DNA from: Streptomyces deccanensis
Lineage (GTDB): Bacteria; Actinomycetota; Actinomycetes; Streptomycetales; Streptomycetaceae
Reading direction: 5' to 3'
Assembly (NCBI RefSeq): GCF_022385335.1
Contig: NZ_CP092431.1
Location: 9,920,001 to 9,984,000, forward strand
DNA length: 64,000 bases
Shown here in pieces: positions 34,303-42,199 of the stretch; within the stretch, counting starts at the first letter, position 1, and each line of letters begins with the position of its first letter. Made by a program: the position numbers and the translations under genes. The notes below the pieces were generated by a model that worked only from the letters and a program-made list of their open reading frames with translations, had not been told where the DNA came from and did not search any database.

Positions 34303-35186
34303 GCCCTCCGCTCCTCCCGGGCGATGGTGTCCGGGCTGGTGCGGGTCTTGAGGACGAAGTCGAACTCCATGCTGCGGTAAGGGACTTCGAAGCCTGCTTC
34401 CGCCATGTCCTTGGGGTCCTCGTGCAGGACGGTGTCCCCCTGCAGGGCGGGGTGGGCGATCTTCGCGCCGACGAAGTCGACGGGGATGACGGGGTCTCCC
34501 TTGAAGTAGATCTCGCCAAACCAGGAGGTGATCAGGTCGGGATGGTGGATCTCGAAGTGGATGTGGGCCGGACGGTAGACGCTGCGGCCAAGGGCCGCGG
34601 CGGCCTCGACGACCTTCTCGATCGCCGCGGTGGTGGCATCGGCGTAGGCGACGGGGGTGATGGTGGTGAAGGTGTAGCGGCCTTCGGTGTCGGTGAACAG
34701 GTGTCCACGCAGGTTGTACTTGGGCACTCCGTCGTCCCGCAGACCGGAGTAGTTGCCGTTGTTGGCCGCGTGGTAGATGTCCAGCTTGGCGCCGGCGAGC
34801 GGTTGACCGTGGCCGTCCAACACGCGGCCGGACACGACCAGCGGGACACCGGGCTCGTCCGGCCGCATCGGCAGGGCGCCGTCGTTGTCGACATGTGGGG
34901 AGCCAGGGATGAAGGTGGGGCTGGTGACGTCCTCGGAGGGGGTGTAGCCGTCCCGGCCGCCCTGGAAGAGCTCGCCGTACAGGGGCATGGCGGCCAGAGC
35001 CAGGGGGACTCCGGTGGCCTGCTGCATTTGCTGCAGCGCTTCGGTGACGGTGTTGAGGTCGTCGAAGGTCAGTCCTTCCTCGTCGCGGAGGCGGGCGAGA
35101 GCGTCCTTGAACGCCTGGACGAGACGTACCGCGCGGGGGTTGATCAGCGCCGGGTCGACGTAGGACGGATCGATGATCGTGGTCAT
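34299..35186 (-). CDS. Intradiol ring-cleavage dioxygenase (catechol/hydroxyquinol 1,2-type)
   Basis: A 295-residue non-heme Fe(III) dioxygenase that cleaves between the two hydroxyls. The N-terminal helical dimer domain (LTFDDLNTVTEALQQMQQAT) is followed by the catalytic beta-domain. Iron ligands can be placed: Tyr in NNGNYSG, Tyr in GRYTFTTI, and both His in YRPAHIHFEI. The usual WHAN-type segment is IYHAANNGNYSG, which does not decide between catechol, hydroxyquinol or another substrate. The two-component flavin monooxygenase nearby fits a resorcinol/hydroxyquinol-type route. Confidence 0.87.
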   Translation of the reverse strand: MTTIIDPSYVDPALINPRAVRLVQAFKDALARLRDEEGLTFDDLNTVTEALQQMQQATGVPLALAAMPLYGELFQGGRDGYTPSEDVTSPTFIPGSPHVDNDGALPMRPDEPGVPLVVSGRVLDGHGQPLAGAKLDIYHAANNGNYSGLRDDGVPKYNLRGHLFTDTEGRYTFTTITPVAYADATTAAIEKVVEAAAALGRSVYRPAHIHFEIHHPDLITSWFGEIYFKGDPVIPVDFVGAKIAHPALQGDTVLHEDPKDMAEAGFEVPYRSMEFDFVLKTRTSPDTIAREERRA

Positions 35187-35436
35187 TCCGGTCTACTCCT
35201 TCATGGTGGGGGATCGTTGAGGGAGGGGGCGGCGTCAGGCGCCCGGGGCGGAGGGGGGCGGAGGGGCGCGGGTGCGGAAGCCGGTGGAGACGGCCTTCAC
35301 GGCGCGACTCCTACGGGCGCCGGGCGCCGGGCACCATGGAGACGGGCGCCCGCTGCCGGGTGACGGGCGGCTTCGGCGGCGAGGCAGCGGTGGCTATGGC
35401 GGCAAGGGCGGCTATGGCGGCGGGGACCGTTCCCGC

Positions 35437-36272
35437 TCATGGGTTCGCCAGTGCGGCGCGGAGCTGCGGGAGCACTTTCGTGCCGAGCAGTTCGATGCCG
35501 TGCAGGAAGTCCCGCTGAGGCATGCCGCCGACGTCCATATGGAGGATCTGGCGGGTGTGGCCGAGCAGCCCGTGCAGATGGAGGACGCGGTCGGCGATCT
35601 CGTCGGGGCCGCCGACGAAGACCATGCCGTCAGGACCGTGGTTCGCGGCGCGGTCGGCGCGTGAGGGGGCAGGGCGGCCCAGTTCGGCCAACCCCTCGGC
35701 CATCATGCGGTGGTCGTGTTCCAGGTAGGTCGATCGGGCCCGTGCGCCGGACTCGGCGACGAACCCGTGCACGGCGACCGCGATGGCGGACTCCTCTGCG
35801 GGGTGGCCGGACGCGGTCCAGGCGTCGCGGTAGGCGTGCCCGTAGCGGGACCAGTGTGCGGGGGTGCCGCCGAGGACGCCGAGGAACATCGGCAGCCCCA
35901 ACTCGACCGCGCGGCCGACCGAGTGGGGACTCCCGCCGGTGCCCAGCCAGATCGTCAGCGGCTCCTCGGGGCGGGGGAAGACGGTGACGTTCTGCAGCGG
36001 CCGCTTCCGGTGAGGGCCCTGCCAGGTGATGTTCTCGCCGGCGTTGACGGCCATCAGCAGGTCGAGTTTGGAGGCGTAGAGCATGTCGTAGTCGCGCTCG
36101 TCTTGGTCGAAGAGCGGGAAGGTGATCGTCGACGAGCCTCGCCCGGCGACCAGTTCGATGCGTCCGGGAGCGAGGGACGCGGCCGTGGCGAGTTGCTGGA
36201 AGACCCGGATCGGGTCGTCGGTCGACAGGACGGTGACCGCAGTGCCGAGCTTGATCCGGTGGGTGACGGCCG
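35437..36272 (-). pseudogene. LLM-class flavin oxidoreductase, N-terminus deleted
   Basis: About 278 residues of a luciferase-like monooxygenase-family protein begin abruptly at THRIKLGTAVTVLSTDDPIR and continue to the normal end (AGRGSSTITFPLF, NVTVFPRPEEPLTIWLGTGG, LGTKVLPQLR). The first roughly 90 residues expected in the family are missing, and no start codon or ribosome site precedes the break. The upstream sequence is the beginning of a different gene in another frame. This is a deletion product, probably non-functional. Confidence 0.75.
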
Positions 36273-36512
36273 CTGGCCCGCGGGGACGCGGGCGACGCCG
36301 TGTTCGGCGGGCACGGCGACGTACTCGGCCAGCGACCCGGCGCCCAGGAACGGCTTCAGCGCGGCCTGCGTGTAGTCGGCGGCGGCGATGTCGATCCCGT
36401 TCAGCGACGCGGCCGCCACCTTGACCAGCAGTTCCCCGGCCTCCGGGCGAGGAGTTTCCACCTCGGTCACGGCGGGGGCCGAGGGGACGGATTCGAGCGC
36501 GACGGCACGCAT
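36273..36512 (-). pseudogene. 5' fragment of a zinc-type alcohol dehydrogenase/quinone reductase
   Basis: An intact start (ATG at 36512 with AAAGGG) leads into an MDR-family N-terminus: ETPRPEAGELLVKVAAASLN, then KPFLGAGSLAEYVAVPAEHG and VARVPAG. After about 80 residues the match stops and the LLM gene begins in another frame. About 50 residues usually found between ADYTQ and KPFLG also seem to be missing. The Rossmann domain is gone, so it cannot be an active reductase. Confidence 0.75.
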
Positions 36513-36634
36513 GACAACACCCTTTCAGGCAAGTGGACCGACCGGACCACTTTCGTATCCCCACCGTACAACAGAAGCGGGATGGCCGTTCCACTTTCTT
36601 CGTGTGGGTGCATGGCACCGCTCACCGTCAGCAG

Positions 36635-37135
36635 TCATCGGCTTCGGGCGAGCTCAAGGGGCTGGAAATCGCGCTGGTAATAGACGGTCGGGATGCCCTC
36701 GCCGAGGCGTACGTCGTCGACGCGGCCCAGCAGGATCGTGTGGTCCCCGGCCGGGTGGATGTCGTAGGTGCTGCAGGCGAGGGTGACGGCGGCGGCGTCG
36801 AGCGTGGGGAGTCCGTGCTCGTCGGAGGTGAAGCCGGGATGCGCGAACTTGTCGGCGCCCCGGGTGGCGAACCGCGTGGCGAGTTCGGTGTGCTCGTCGG
36901 TGATGACGTGGACGAGCCAGCGCTCGGCGCTCGTGAACGCGGGGTGGCATTCGGCGCTGTCCGCCAGGCACACGAGGACCAGCGGGGGTTCCATCGAGAC
37001 CGAGCAGAACGAGGTCGCCGTGAACCCGCGCCACTGCCCGGCCTCGTCGGCGGTGGTGACGATGGTGACTCCGGAGGGGAAGGACGCCATGGCCTCTCGG
37101 AAACGGCGTGCTTTGCTGCTGATGGGGTCTGTCAT
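36635..37135 (-). CDS. Flavin reductase, small component of a two-component monooxygenase
   Basis: A 166-residue flavin reductase of the HpaC/HsaB type. Typical segments are MASFPSGVTIVTT, GFTATSFCSVSMEPPLVLVCL and the C-terminal LACSTYDIHPAGDHTILLGRV. It supplies reduced FMN or FAD to an oxygenase, here most likely the HsaA-like protein encoded 131 bp upstream on the same strand. ATG at 37135 is chosen; the GTG six codons earlier overlaps the probable GGAG site. Confidence 0.88.
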   Translation of the reverse strand: MTDPISSKARRFREAMASFPSGVTIVTTADEAGQWRGFTATSFCSVSMEPPLVLVCLADSAECHPAFTSAERWLVHVITDEHTELATRFATRGADKFAHPGFTSDEHGLPTLDAAAVTLACSTYDIHPAGDHTILLGRVDDVRLGEGIPTVYYQRDFQPLELARSR

Positions 37136-37218
37136 GAGCGAGTTCACTCCCACGAGTGCGTGATGGAGATCGAGCCTCGTGCGCGGTCGTGACGGGCTGA
37201 TGTCCGTGTCGGCCTCAA

Positions 37219-37270
37219 AGCGCGTCCTCGGAGCGCGTCCTCGGAGCGCGTCCTCCGAGCATGTCCTCAG
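37219..37270. repeat. Four degenerate 13-bp tandem repeats
   Basis: Units of AGCGCGTCCTCGG decay toward the 3' end of the oxygenase gene, which stops at 37267. The array spans the gene junction. Confidence 0.75.
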
Positions 37271-38511
37271 AGCACACAGCCGATGTGCGCCTTGGTGAAC
37301 GGCAGTTCCACCGGTTCACCGAACAGCGTGGTGGCGTACAGGCCGGCATGGTTCTCGTAGATCCCGATGGGGTGGTTGCGCATGCCCATCAGGTCGCGCA
37401 AGTAGTGCTGGAACAGCTTGTCGCTGCCGAGCACGGCACCGCCGCTGATCTCGAAGACCTTGTTGACCGCGCCGAGGCACTGGCCGATGGCGTGGGAGGC
37501 CTCCAACCGGGACCGGGCGCGCGTCTCGCCGGAGATCGGTGTGCCGGCGACGACGTCGGCGTAGATGGGGTCCCAGGTGCGCGGGATGCGCGCTCGCGCG
37601 TCCTCGACCAGGGTCGCGGCCTCGGCCAGGGTCGCGGCCTCGGCCAGGCGCGTGTGGAGGGCCGCGTTCTGCGTGGCCGCCGCCCCGGTCATGCTCGACA
37701 CGCGGCGCCTGTTGTCGTCGATGAAGGCGTCGAGTGCGCCGGTCGCGGCACCGATCGCGCACGAGGCGATGTTGAAGGCCCACATCGACATCCAGGGGAG
37801 CTCGAAGATCGGTCCGGTGTTCACCGCCTTGCCCGGCTCGGTGTGGTGGTAGAGCGCGTCGACGGTCAGGGTCCGGTACTCGGGGACGACGGCATCGACG
37901 GTGACGTCCTTGCTGCCGGATCCCTGGAGCCCCGCGACCCGCCAACTGTCCTGGTCCACCTCGTAGTCGGACGCCGGCACCAGGAACGCACGGAACTCGA
38001 CGCCGTCGCCCTCGTCCGGGATGACGCCGCTGAGGAACTTCCACCGCCCCGTGAGACGGAAGCCGTCGCTCACGTGCTCCACCGTGCCGGTGGCGGCGAA
38101 GGACGAGGCCGCTCGGGCAGCGGGGTCCTCGCCCCAGACGTCCTGTTGGGCCTGCTGGGAGAACAGCCCGAGGTACCAGGCGTGGCCGCCCAGGAGTGCA
38201 CCGACCCAGCCGCCGGCCGGGCACGCCGTGGCGATCCGCACGAGCCCTTCCTCCCAGGTGGACGGGTCGACCTCGAGCCCGCCCCACTGGCGCGGCTGCA
38301 CGGCGCGGAAGACGCCGGCTTCCTCCATGGCCCGGATGCTCTCGTCGGGTACGCGCCGGAGGTCGGCGGCCTCGAGAGTGTTCGCCTTCAACAGCGGCAG
38401 GATGCCGTCGACGCGGTCCAGGTAGCGCGCGGATTCGACGGGCGGCCGGGGCGCGTCGGCTTTGGCGGGCCGGGAGGGCTGGAGAACCTCGGTGCGGAGA
38501 ATTTCTGACAC
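37267..38511 (-). CDS. Flavin-dependent monooxygenase, oxygenase component (HsaA/acyl-CoA-dehydrogenase fold)
   Basis: A 414-residue group D flavin monooxygenase. The acyl-CoA-dehydrogenase-like fold is recognisable from GVFRAVQPRQWGGLEVDPSTW, TGTVEHVSDGFRLTGRWKFLSG and DLMGMRNHPIGIYENHAGLY. It hydroxylates a phenolic ring using reduced flavin from the neighbouring reductase. Substrates in the family include resorcinol, 4-hydroxyphenylacetate and steroid-derived phenols. GTG at 38511 follows GGAGCGA. An 18-bp duplication inside the gene repeats LAEAAT. It is divergent from a TetR gene. Confidence 0.87.
   Translation of the reverse strand: MSEILRTEVLQPSRPAKADAPRPPVESARYLDRVDGILPLLKANTLEAADLRRVPDESIRAMEEAGVFRAVQPRQWGGLEVDPSTWEEGLVRIATACPAGGWVGALLGGHAWYLGLFSQQAQQDVWGEDPAARAASSFAATGTVEHVSDGFRLTGRWKFLSGVIPDEGDGVEFRAFLVPASDYEVDQDSWRVAGLQGSGSKDVTVDAVVPEYRTLTVDALYHHTEPGKAVNTGPIFELPWMSMWAFNIASCAIGAATGALDAFIDDNRRRVSSMTGAAATQNAALHTRLAEAATLAEAATLVEDARARIPRTWDPIYADVVAGTPISGETRARSRLEASHAIGQCLGAVNKVFEISGGAVLGSDKLFQHYLRDLMGMRNHPIGIYENHAGLYATTLFGEPVELPFTKAHIGCVL
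37611..37646. repeat. Perfect 18-bp tandem duplication inside the oxygenase gene
   Basis: Two identical 18-bp units (37611-37628, 37629-37646) add six residues to a helix without breaking the frame. Confidence 0.9.
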
Positions 38512-38569
38512 GGGTGATCGCTCCTCAGATCGGACGCTGGGGTCGAAATAAGGCTTGCCTAACCTCAGT

Positions 38570-38590
38570 AGTACGCTACAGTTTCGTACT
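38570..38590. promoter_or_regulatory. Probable TetR operator overlapping the regulator's promoter
   Basis: AGTACG and CGTACT flank CTACAGTTT. The site covers the -10-like TACAGT and ends one base before the GTG start; a -35-like TTGCCT is at 38555. Confidence 0.6.
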
Positions 38591-39163
38591 GTGCAATCCC
38601 AGGCGAAGATCAGAGAACGCGAACGCCACATCCTCACCGTCGCCGTTGAACTACTCAGCGAGGTCGGTTTCGACCGGCTGACCTTCGACGCCATGGCGAC
38701 CAGGGCAGGCGTGTCCAAGACGACCCTCTACCGGCGCTGGCCGACCAAGCATGACCTGGTCATCGACGCCGTACGCCGACGGGTGGACTTCTCCTTCACC
38801 GTGTCCGACCAGGGCGGTTTCCGCGCCGATGTCCTGGAGGCGCTGCGGCTGCTCAGCAACTGGCTCAAGCGTGACGGCGCCATGCTGCGCAACCTCGTGG
38901 ACGCGGGCCGCCGCGACGCGGACCTGCGCGAGGCGACCGAGCGGCAGATCGCCCAGCCTCTCGACGGCATGTGGGAGGAGGTCATCGACCGGGCCCAGGG
39001 CCGCGGTGAGCTGCGCTCCGGCGTGGACCTGTCCTGGCTCAGCGAGCTGGCGCAGGGCGTGCTGCTCAATCGGATTCTCGTGGCGGACGTCCCCGTCACC
39101 GACGCGTTCCTGGAACGCCTGACGGACGAGATCCTCCTCCCCGCCTTCGCGCACTCCGACTGA
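38591..39163 (+). CDS. TetR-family regulator of the two-component monooxygenase
   Basis: A 190-residue TetR regulator with its helix-turn-helix at about residues 33-55 (TFDAMATRAGVSKTTLYRRW) and the TetR_C_11-like ligand domain ending in LLPAFAHSD. It is divergent from the oxygenase gene. GTG at 38591 is favoured; a TTG 12 codons upstream overlaps the promoter elements. There is no room for a ribosome site, so the mRNA is probably leaderless, as is common for Streptomyces regulators. Confidence 0.85.
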   Translation: MQSQAKIRERERHILTVAVELLSEVGFDRLTFDAMATRAGVSKTTLYRRWPTKHDLVIDAVRRRVDFSFTVSDQGGFRADVLEALRLLSNWLKRDGAMLRNLVDAGRRDADLREATERQIAQPLDGMWEEVIDRAQGRGELRSGVDLSWLSELAQGVLLNRILVADVPVTDAFLERLTDEILLPAFAHSD

Positions 39164-39184
39164 CCCATCCACCGGGAGCCCAGC

Positions 39185-40027
39185 ATGCCCCGATACAAGT
39201 CACCGACTCGGCGCAGGATGCTCCGCGCCACCGTCTCCCGTACCGAACGCACCAGCCCGAGCTTCGTCACCCTCACCCTGCAAGGCCCCGACCTGGCGGA
39301 TTTCGACCCCATGGGCGCCGACCAGTCGTGCCGGCTGTTCTTCCGCCGTGACGGCCAGCGGGAACTCGCCATGCCGACCGCCTCGCACAACGGGTGGCTG
39401 GCCCAGTTCCTGCTCATGCGGCCGGCCGTCCGCCCCTGGGTCCGCCTCTACACCGTGCGAGCGTTCCGCCCCGACGCATGTGAGATGGACATCGAGTTCG
39501 TCCTGCACGGCGGCCACGGAGATCACGGTGCCCCCGGAGAGCAGGGCGGCGTGGGCCCCGCCTCCGCGTTCGCCCTGCGTGCCCGTCCCGGTGACCCGGT
39601 CGGGCTGTTCCCCGAGGGGATCGGCTACCTCCCCACCCCGGCCGCCCGGTCCCAGCTGCTCGTCGGCGACGAGAGCGCCGTACCGGCCATCCTGTTCATC
39701 CTGGAACAGTCACCGCACGATCTCACCGGCGACGCCTACCTTGAAGTGCCTACTGCCGACGACGTCCGAGCGGTCACGGCACCCGACGGCGTCACCGTCC
39801 ACTGGTTGCCCCGCGACGACCACGCCGCCGTCCCGGGGCAACTGGCCCTCAGGACGGTCACGTCCTCCTGGAAGCCGACCCCGGACCAGCGTGTCTACTG
39901 CTGGGTGGCGGGCGAAAGCGGCCTGCCCACCGGCCTGCGGCGCCACCTGGTCAAGGAAGGGGGCGTCCCGAAGTCCGACATCTCCTTCCTCGGCTACTGG
40001 AAACACGGCAGGAGCAGCCACGGCTGA
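39185..40027 (+). CDS. Siderophore-interacting protein (FAD-dependent ferric-siderophore reductase, ViuB type)
   Basis: A 280-residue flavoprotein of the SIP family. The FAD-binding motif is RLYTVRAFRP, followed by a pyridine-nucleotide-binding half with GDESAVPAILFILE and the late WVAGESGLPTGLRRHLVKE. It releases iron from siderophores by reduction in the cytoplasm. It lies 21 bp after the TetR gene on the same strand, possibly in one transcript. The presence of FAD and NAD(P)H sites is seen; the siderophore is unknown. Confidence 0.9.
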   Translation: MPRYKSPTRRRMLRATVSRTERTSPSFVTLTLQGPDLADFDPMGADQSCRLFFRRDGQRELAMPTASHNGWLAQFLLMRPAVRPWVRLYTVRAFRPDACEMDIEFVLHGGHGDHGAPGEQGGVGPASAFALRARPGDPVGLFPEGIGYLPTPAARSQLLVGDESAVPAILFILEQSPHDLTGDAYLEVPTADDVRAVTAPDGVTVHWLPRDDHAAVPGQLALRTVTSSWKPTPDQRVYCWVAGESGLPTGLRRHLVKEGGVPKSDISFLGYWKHGRSSHG

Positions 40028-40064
40028 GAGGCGGCTTGGCCGAGAGGCGGCACCGCCCCCGTTC

Positions 40065-42191
40065 TCAGCCGAGTGTCCAGTTGACGCTGTCCGTGTGCGT
40101 GGAGCCGTTGATGGTCGCGGTCACCGTCACGGTGTTCTGGCCCGGTCTGAGGGTGATGTCGGGCCACCGGAAGATGTGGTCGCCGCTGCTCAGCGTGGAC
40201 AGGGTGACGCCGTTGAGGGTGGCGGTGACCCGCTCCGCGTTGGAGTAGACCTTCAGTTCGGTCGTGGCATCGGTCCGCTGGGTCCAGCGGCGGCTGGTGA
40301 TGTGGAGCGTGGGAGTGCTCGCCCAGTTGGCCTTGTACCAGTGGAAGGCGTCCTTGCGGATCTGCCGGTCGCGGGTGACGAGGCCCTTGTCGTTGATCCC
40401 GGGCCGGTCCCCTTCGTTGCGGCCGTCGGAGGCGAAGTCGAACATGGCCCAGACGAACGTGCCCCAGATGTACGGACGCTCGGCGAGCTGCTTCCACGCC
40501 GCCTCGTGGAACAGCGACTGGTACTCCTCGGGGTGCCAGGATCCGCCCGGAGCCGGCTTGGGCGGGTTGAGGGCGTGCTGGGTGGTGCTGGCGCCGACGC
40601 CGTACTCCGACATGGCGATCCTGCGGGAGGGGGAGGTGGCGTGCAGGTTGTCGGCCCACGCGCCGAGGTCACCGTCCTTGGAGCCGTAGTACCAGCCGTA
40701 GTACTTGTTGAAGCCCGTGGTCTCCGTGTGCAGTCCCGCCTGCGCGGTGTCGGGGTCCTCTCCCCGCACCGCGTACGTGGAGAGGCGGTCCGGGTCCTCG
40801 GAGTCGATGATGCCGGCCAGTGACGCGAGCAGCTTGTTCGTGGCGGTGCCGTTGTAGTCGATCAGTTCGTTGCCGATGCCCCAGAAGGCGATCGACGGGT
40901 GGTTGTAGTTCTGCCGGATCAGTTCCCGCAGTTGGTTCTGGGTGCTGGTGGTGAAGGCCGCCGAGTCGGTGACGATGTCGACCAGCGGGATCTCCGCCCA
41001 CACGAGCAGCCCGCGTTCGTCGGCGAGGTTGTAGTCCTTCTGATCGTGCTGGTAGTGCGCCATCCGGACGGCGTTGGCGCCGAGCTCCCGGAGGAGGTCG
41101 AAGTCCTGGGTGTGGTCGGCGTCGGAGAGGGCCCAGCCCTTGACGGCCCGGTCCTGGTGCAGGTTGACGCCGTGCAGGTGGAGGTGGCTGCCGTTGAGGT
41201 GGAAGCCGGTGTCGGCGTCGACGGCGAGGGAGCGCAGGCCCAGGCGTTCGGTCACCACATCGGTGATCCTGTCGCCGCCCCCGGTGACGTCATGGATCTC
41301 GACACTGGCGTTGTGGAGGTAGGGGTCCGCCAGGCCGTTCCACAGACGTGGGTTGTCGATGCGGACGGTCTGCCCGATCTCCGCGCCGGTGCCCGCGGGG
41401 ACGGTCCGCGCGGTACTGCTGGTCTCCGCGACGACGGTCCCGCTCTTGTCGGTGATGACGGTGCGGACGACCACCGATCTGGTGGTGCTGCTGTCGTTCC
41501 ACAGCTTCGTGGTGACGGTGACCGTGGCCGACGCCGCGGTCACGTTGCTCTGCCGCAGGTAGACGCCGGGGCCCGCGTAGTCCGTCATCCGCACATGGAG
41601 CTCGTCGACGGCCCACAGGCTCACGTTGCGGTAGATGCCACCCTGGAAGGTGTAGTCCGCGCTCACCGGCGCGATGTTGGTGTCGCGGGTGTTGGTCACC
41701 TTGACCGCGATGACGTTGTCCTGCCCCGGGACGAGCACGGCGGTGGCGTCGAACCTGAAGCGGGAGTACCCGCCCTTGTGCTGCCCGAGGTACGTGCCGT
41801 TCACCCAGACGTCGGCGACCTGGTTGACCCCGGCGAACTGCAGGTACAGCCTCTTGCCGGCCATCGTGGACGGCACGGTGTAGTGGCGGCGGTACCAGCC
41901 CACTCCGCGGTGATAGTTGCCGCCGCCGTCGGCTCCGTCGGCGGCGTTCCAGGTGTGGGGCGTGGTGACGGACGTCCACCCGGAGTCGTCGAATCCGGAG
42001 GCCTGCGCACCTGTGACGTCTGCTCTGATGAATCGCCACCCGTCGTTGAGGTGGATCCACACCCGCGGATCGGGTGCCGTGTACGTCACGGCGGCGGACG
42101 CGGTACCGGCAGTCGGGATCCCGGCCAGCGAGGCCAGCGCTCCCGCGGCCGCCCCGCTCAGTACCAGCCGGCGACTGGGCAAACCTGTCAT
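40065..42191 (-). CDS. Secreted glycoside hydrolase family 2 (beta-galactosidase-like)
   Basis: A 708-residue GH2 enzyme with a Tat-type signal (PSRRLVLSGAAAGALASLAG, cleavage near ASA). Sugar-binding, immunoglobulin-like and TIM-barrel domains follow in order. The acid/base Glu lies in HPSIAFWGIGNE and the nucleophile Glu in IAMSEYGVG. A C-terminal Ig-like DUF4982-type domain follows. It probably removes galactose or a related sugar outside the cell. ATG at 42191 lies 8 bp after the GH42 gene, so it ends the sugar operon. Confidence 0.88.
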   Translation of the reverse strand: MTGLPSRRLVLSGAAAGALASLAGIPTAGTASAAVTYTAPDPRVWIHLNDGWRFIRADVTGAQASGFDDSGWTSVTTPHTWNAADGADGGGNYHRGVGWYRRHYTVPSTMAGKRLYLQFAGVNQVADVWVNGTYLGQHKGGYSRFRFDATAVLVPGQDNVIAVKVTNTRDTNIAPVSADYTFQGGIYRNVSLWAVDELHVRMTDYAGPGVYLRQSNVTAASATVTVTTKLWNDSSTTRSVVVRTVITDKSGTVVAETSSTARTVPAGTGAEIGQTVRIDNPRLWNGLADPYLHNASVEIHDVTGGGDRITDVVTERLGLRSLAVDADTGFHLNGSHLHLHGVNLHQDRAVKGWALSDADHTQDFDLLRELGANAVRMAHYQHDQKDYNLADERGLLVWAEIPLVDIVTDSAAFTTSTQNQLRELIRQNYNHPSIAFWGIGNELIDYNGTATNKLLASLAGIIDSEDPDRLSTYAVRGEDPDTAQAGLHTETTGFNKYYGWYYGSKDGDLGAWADNLHATSPSRRIAMSEYGVGASTTQHALNPPKPAPGGSWHPEEYQSLFHEAAWKQLAERPYIWGTFVWAMFDFASDGRNEGDRPGINDKGLVTRDRQIRKDAFHWYKANWASTPTLHITSRRWTQRTDATTELKVYSNAERVTATLNGVTLSTLSSGDHIFRWPDITLRPGQNTVTVTATINGSTHTDSVNWTLG

Positions 42192-42199
42192 GTCAGAAC

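Noticed and set aside
35272..35664. Gly/Tyr-rich stretch (GGYGGKGGYGGG) as a possible structural protein
   Set aside because: Arises from a short GC repeat and runs into the antisense of the LLM remnant; no start signal. The gap 35187-35436 holds nothing else convincing.
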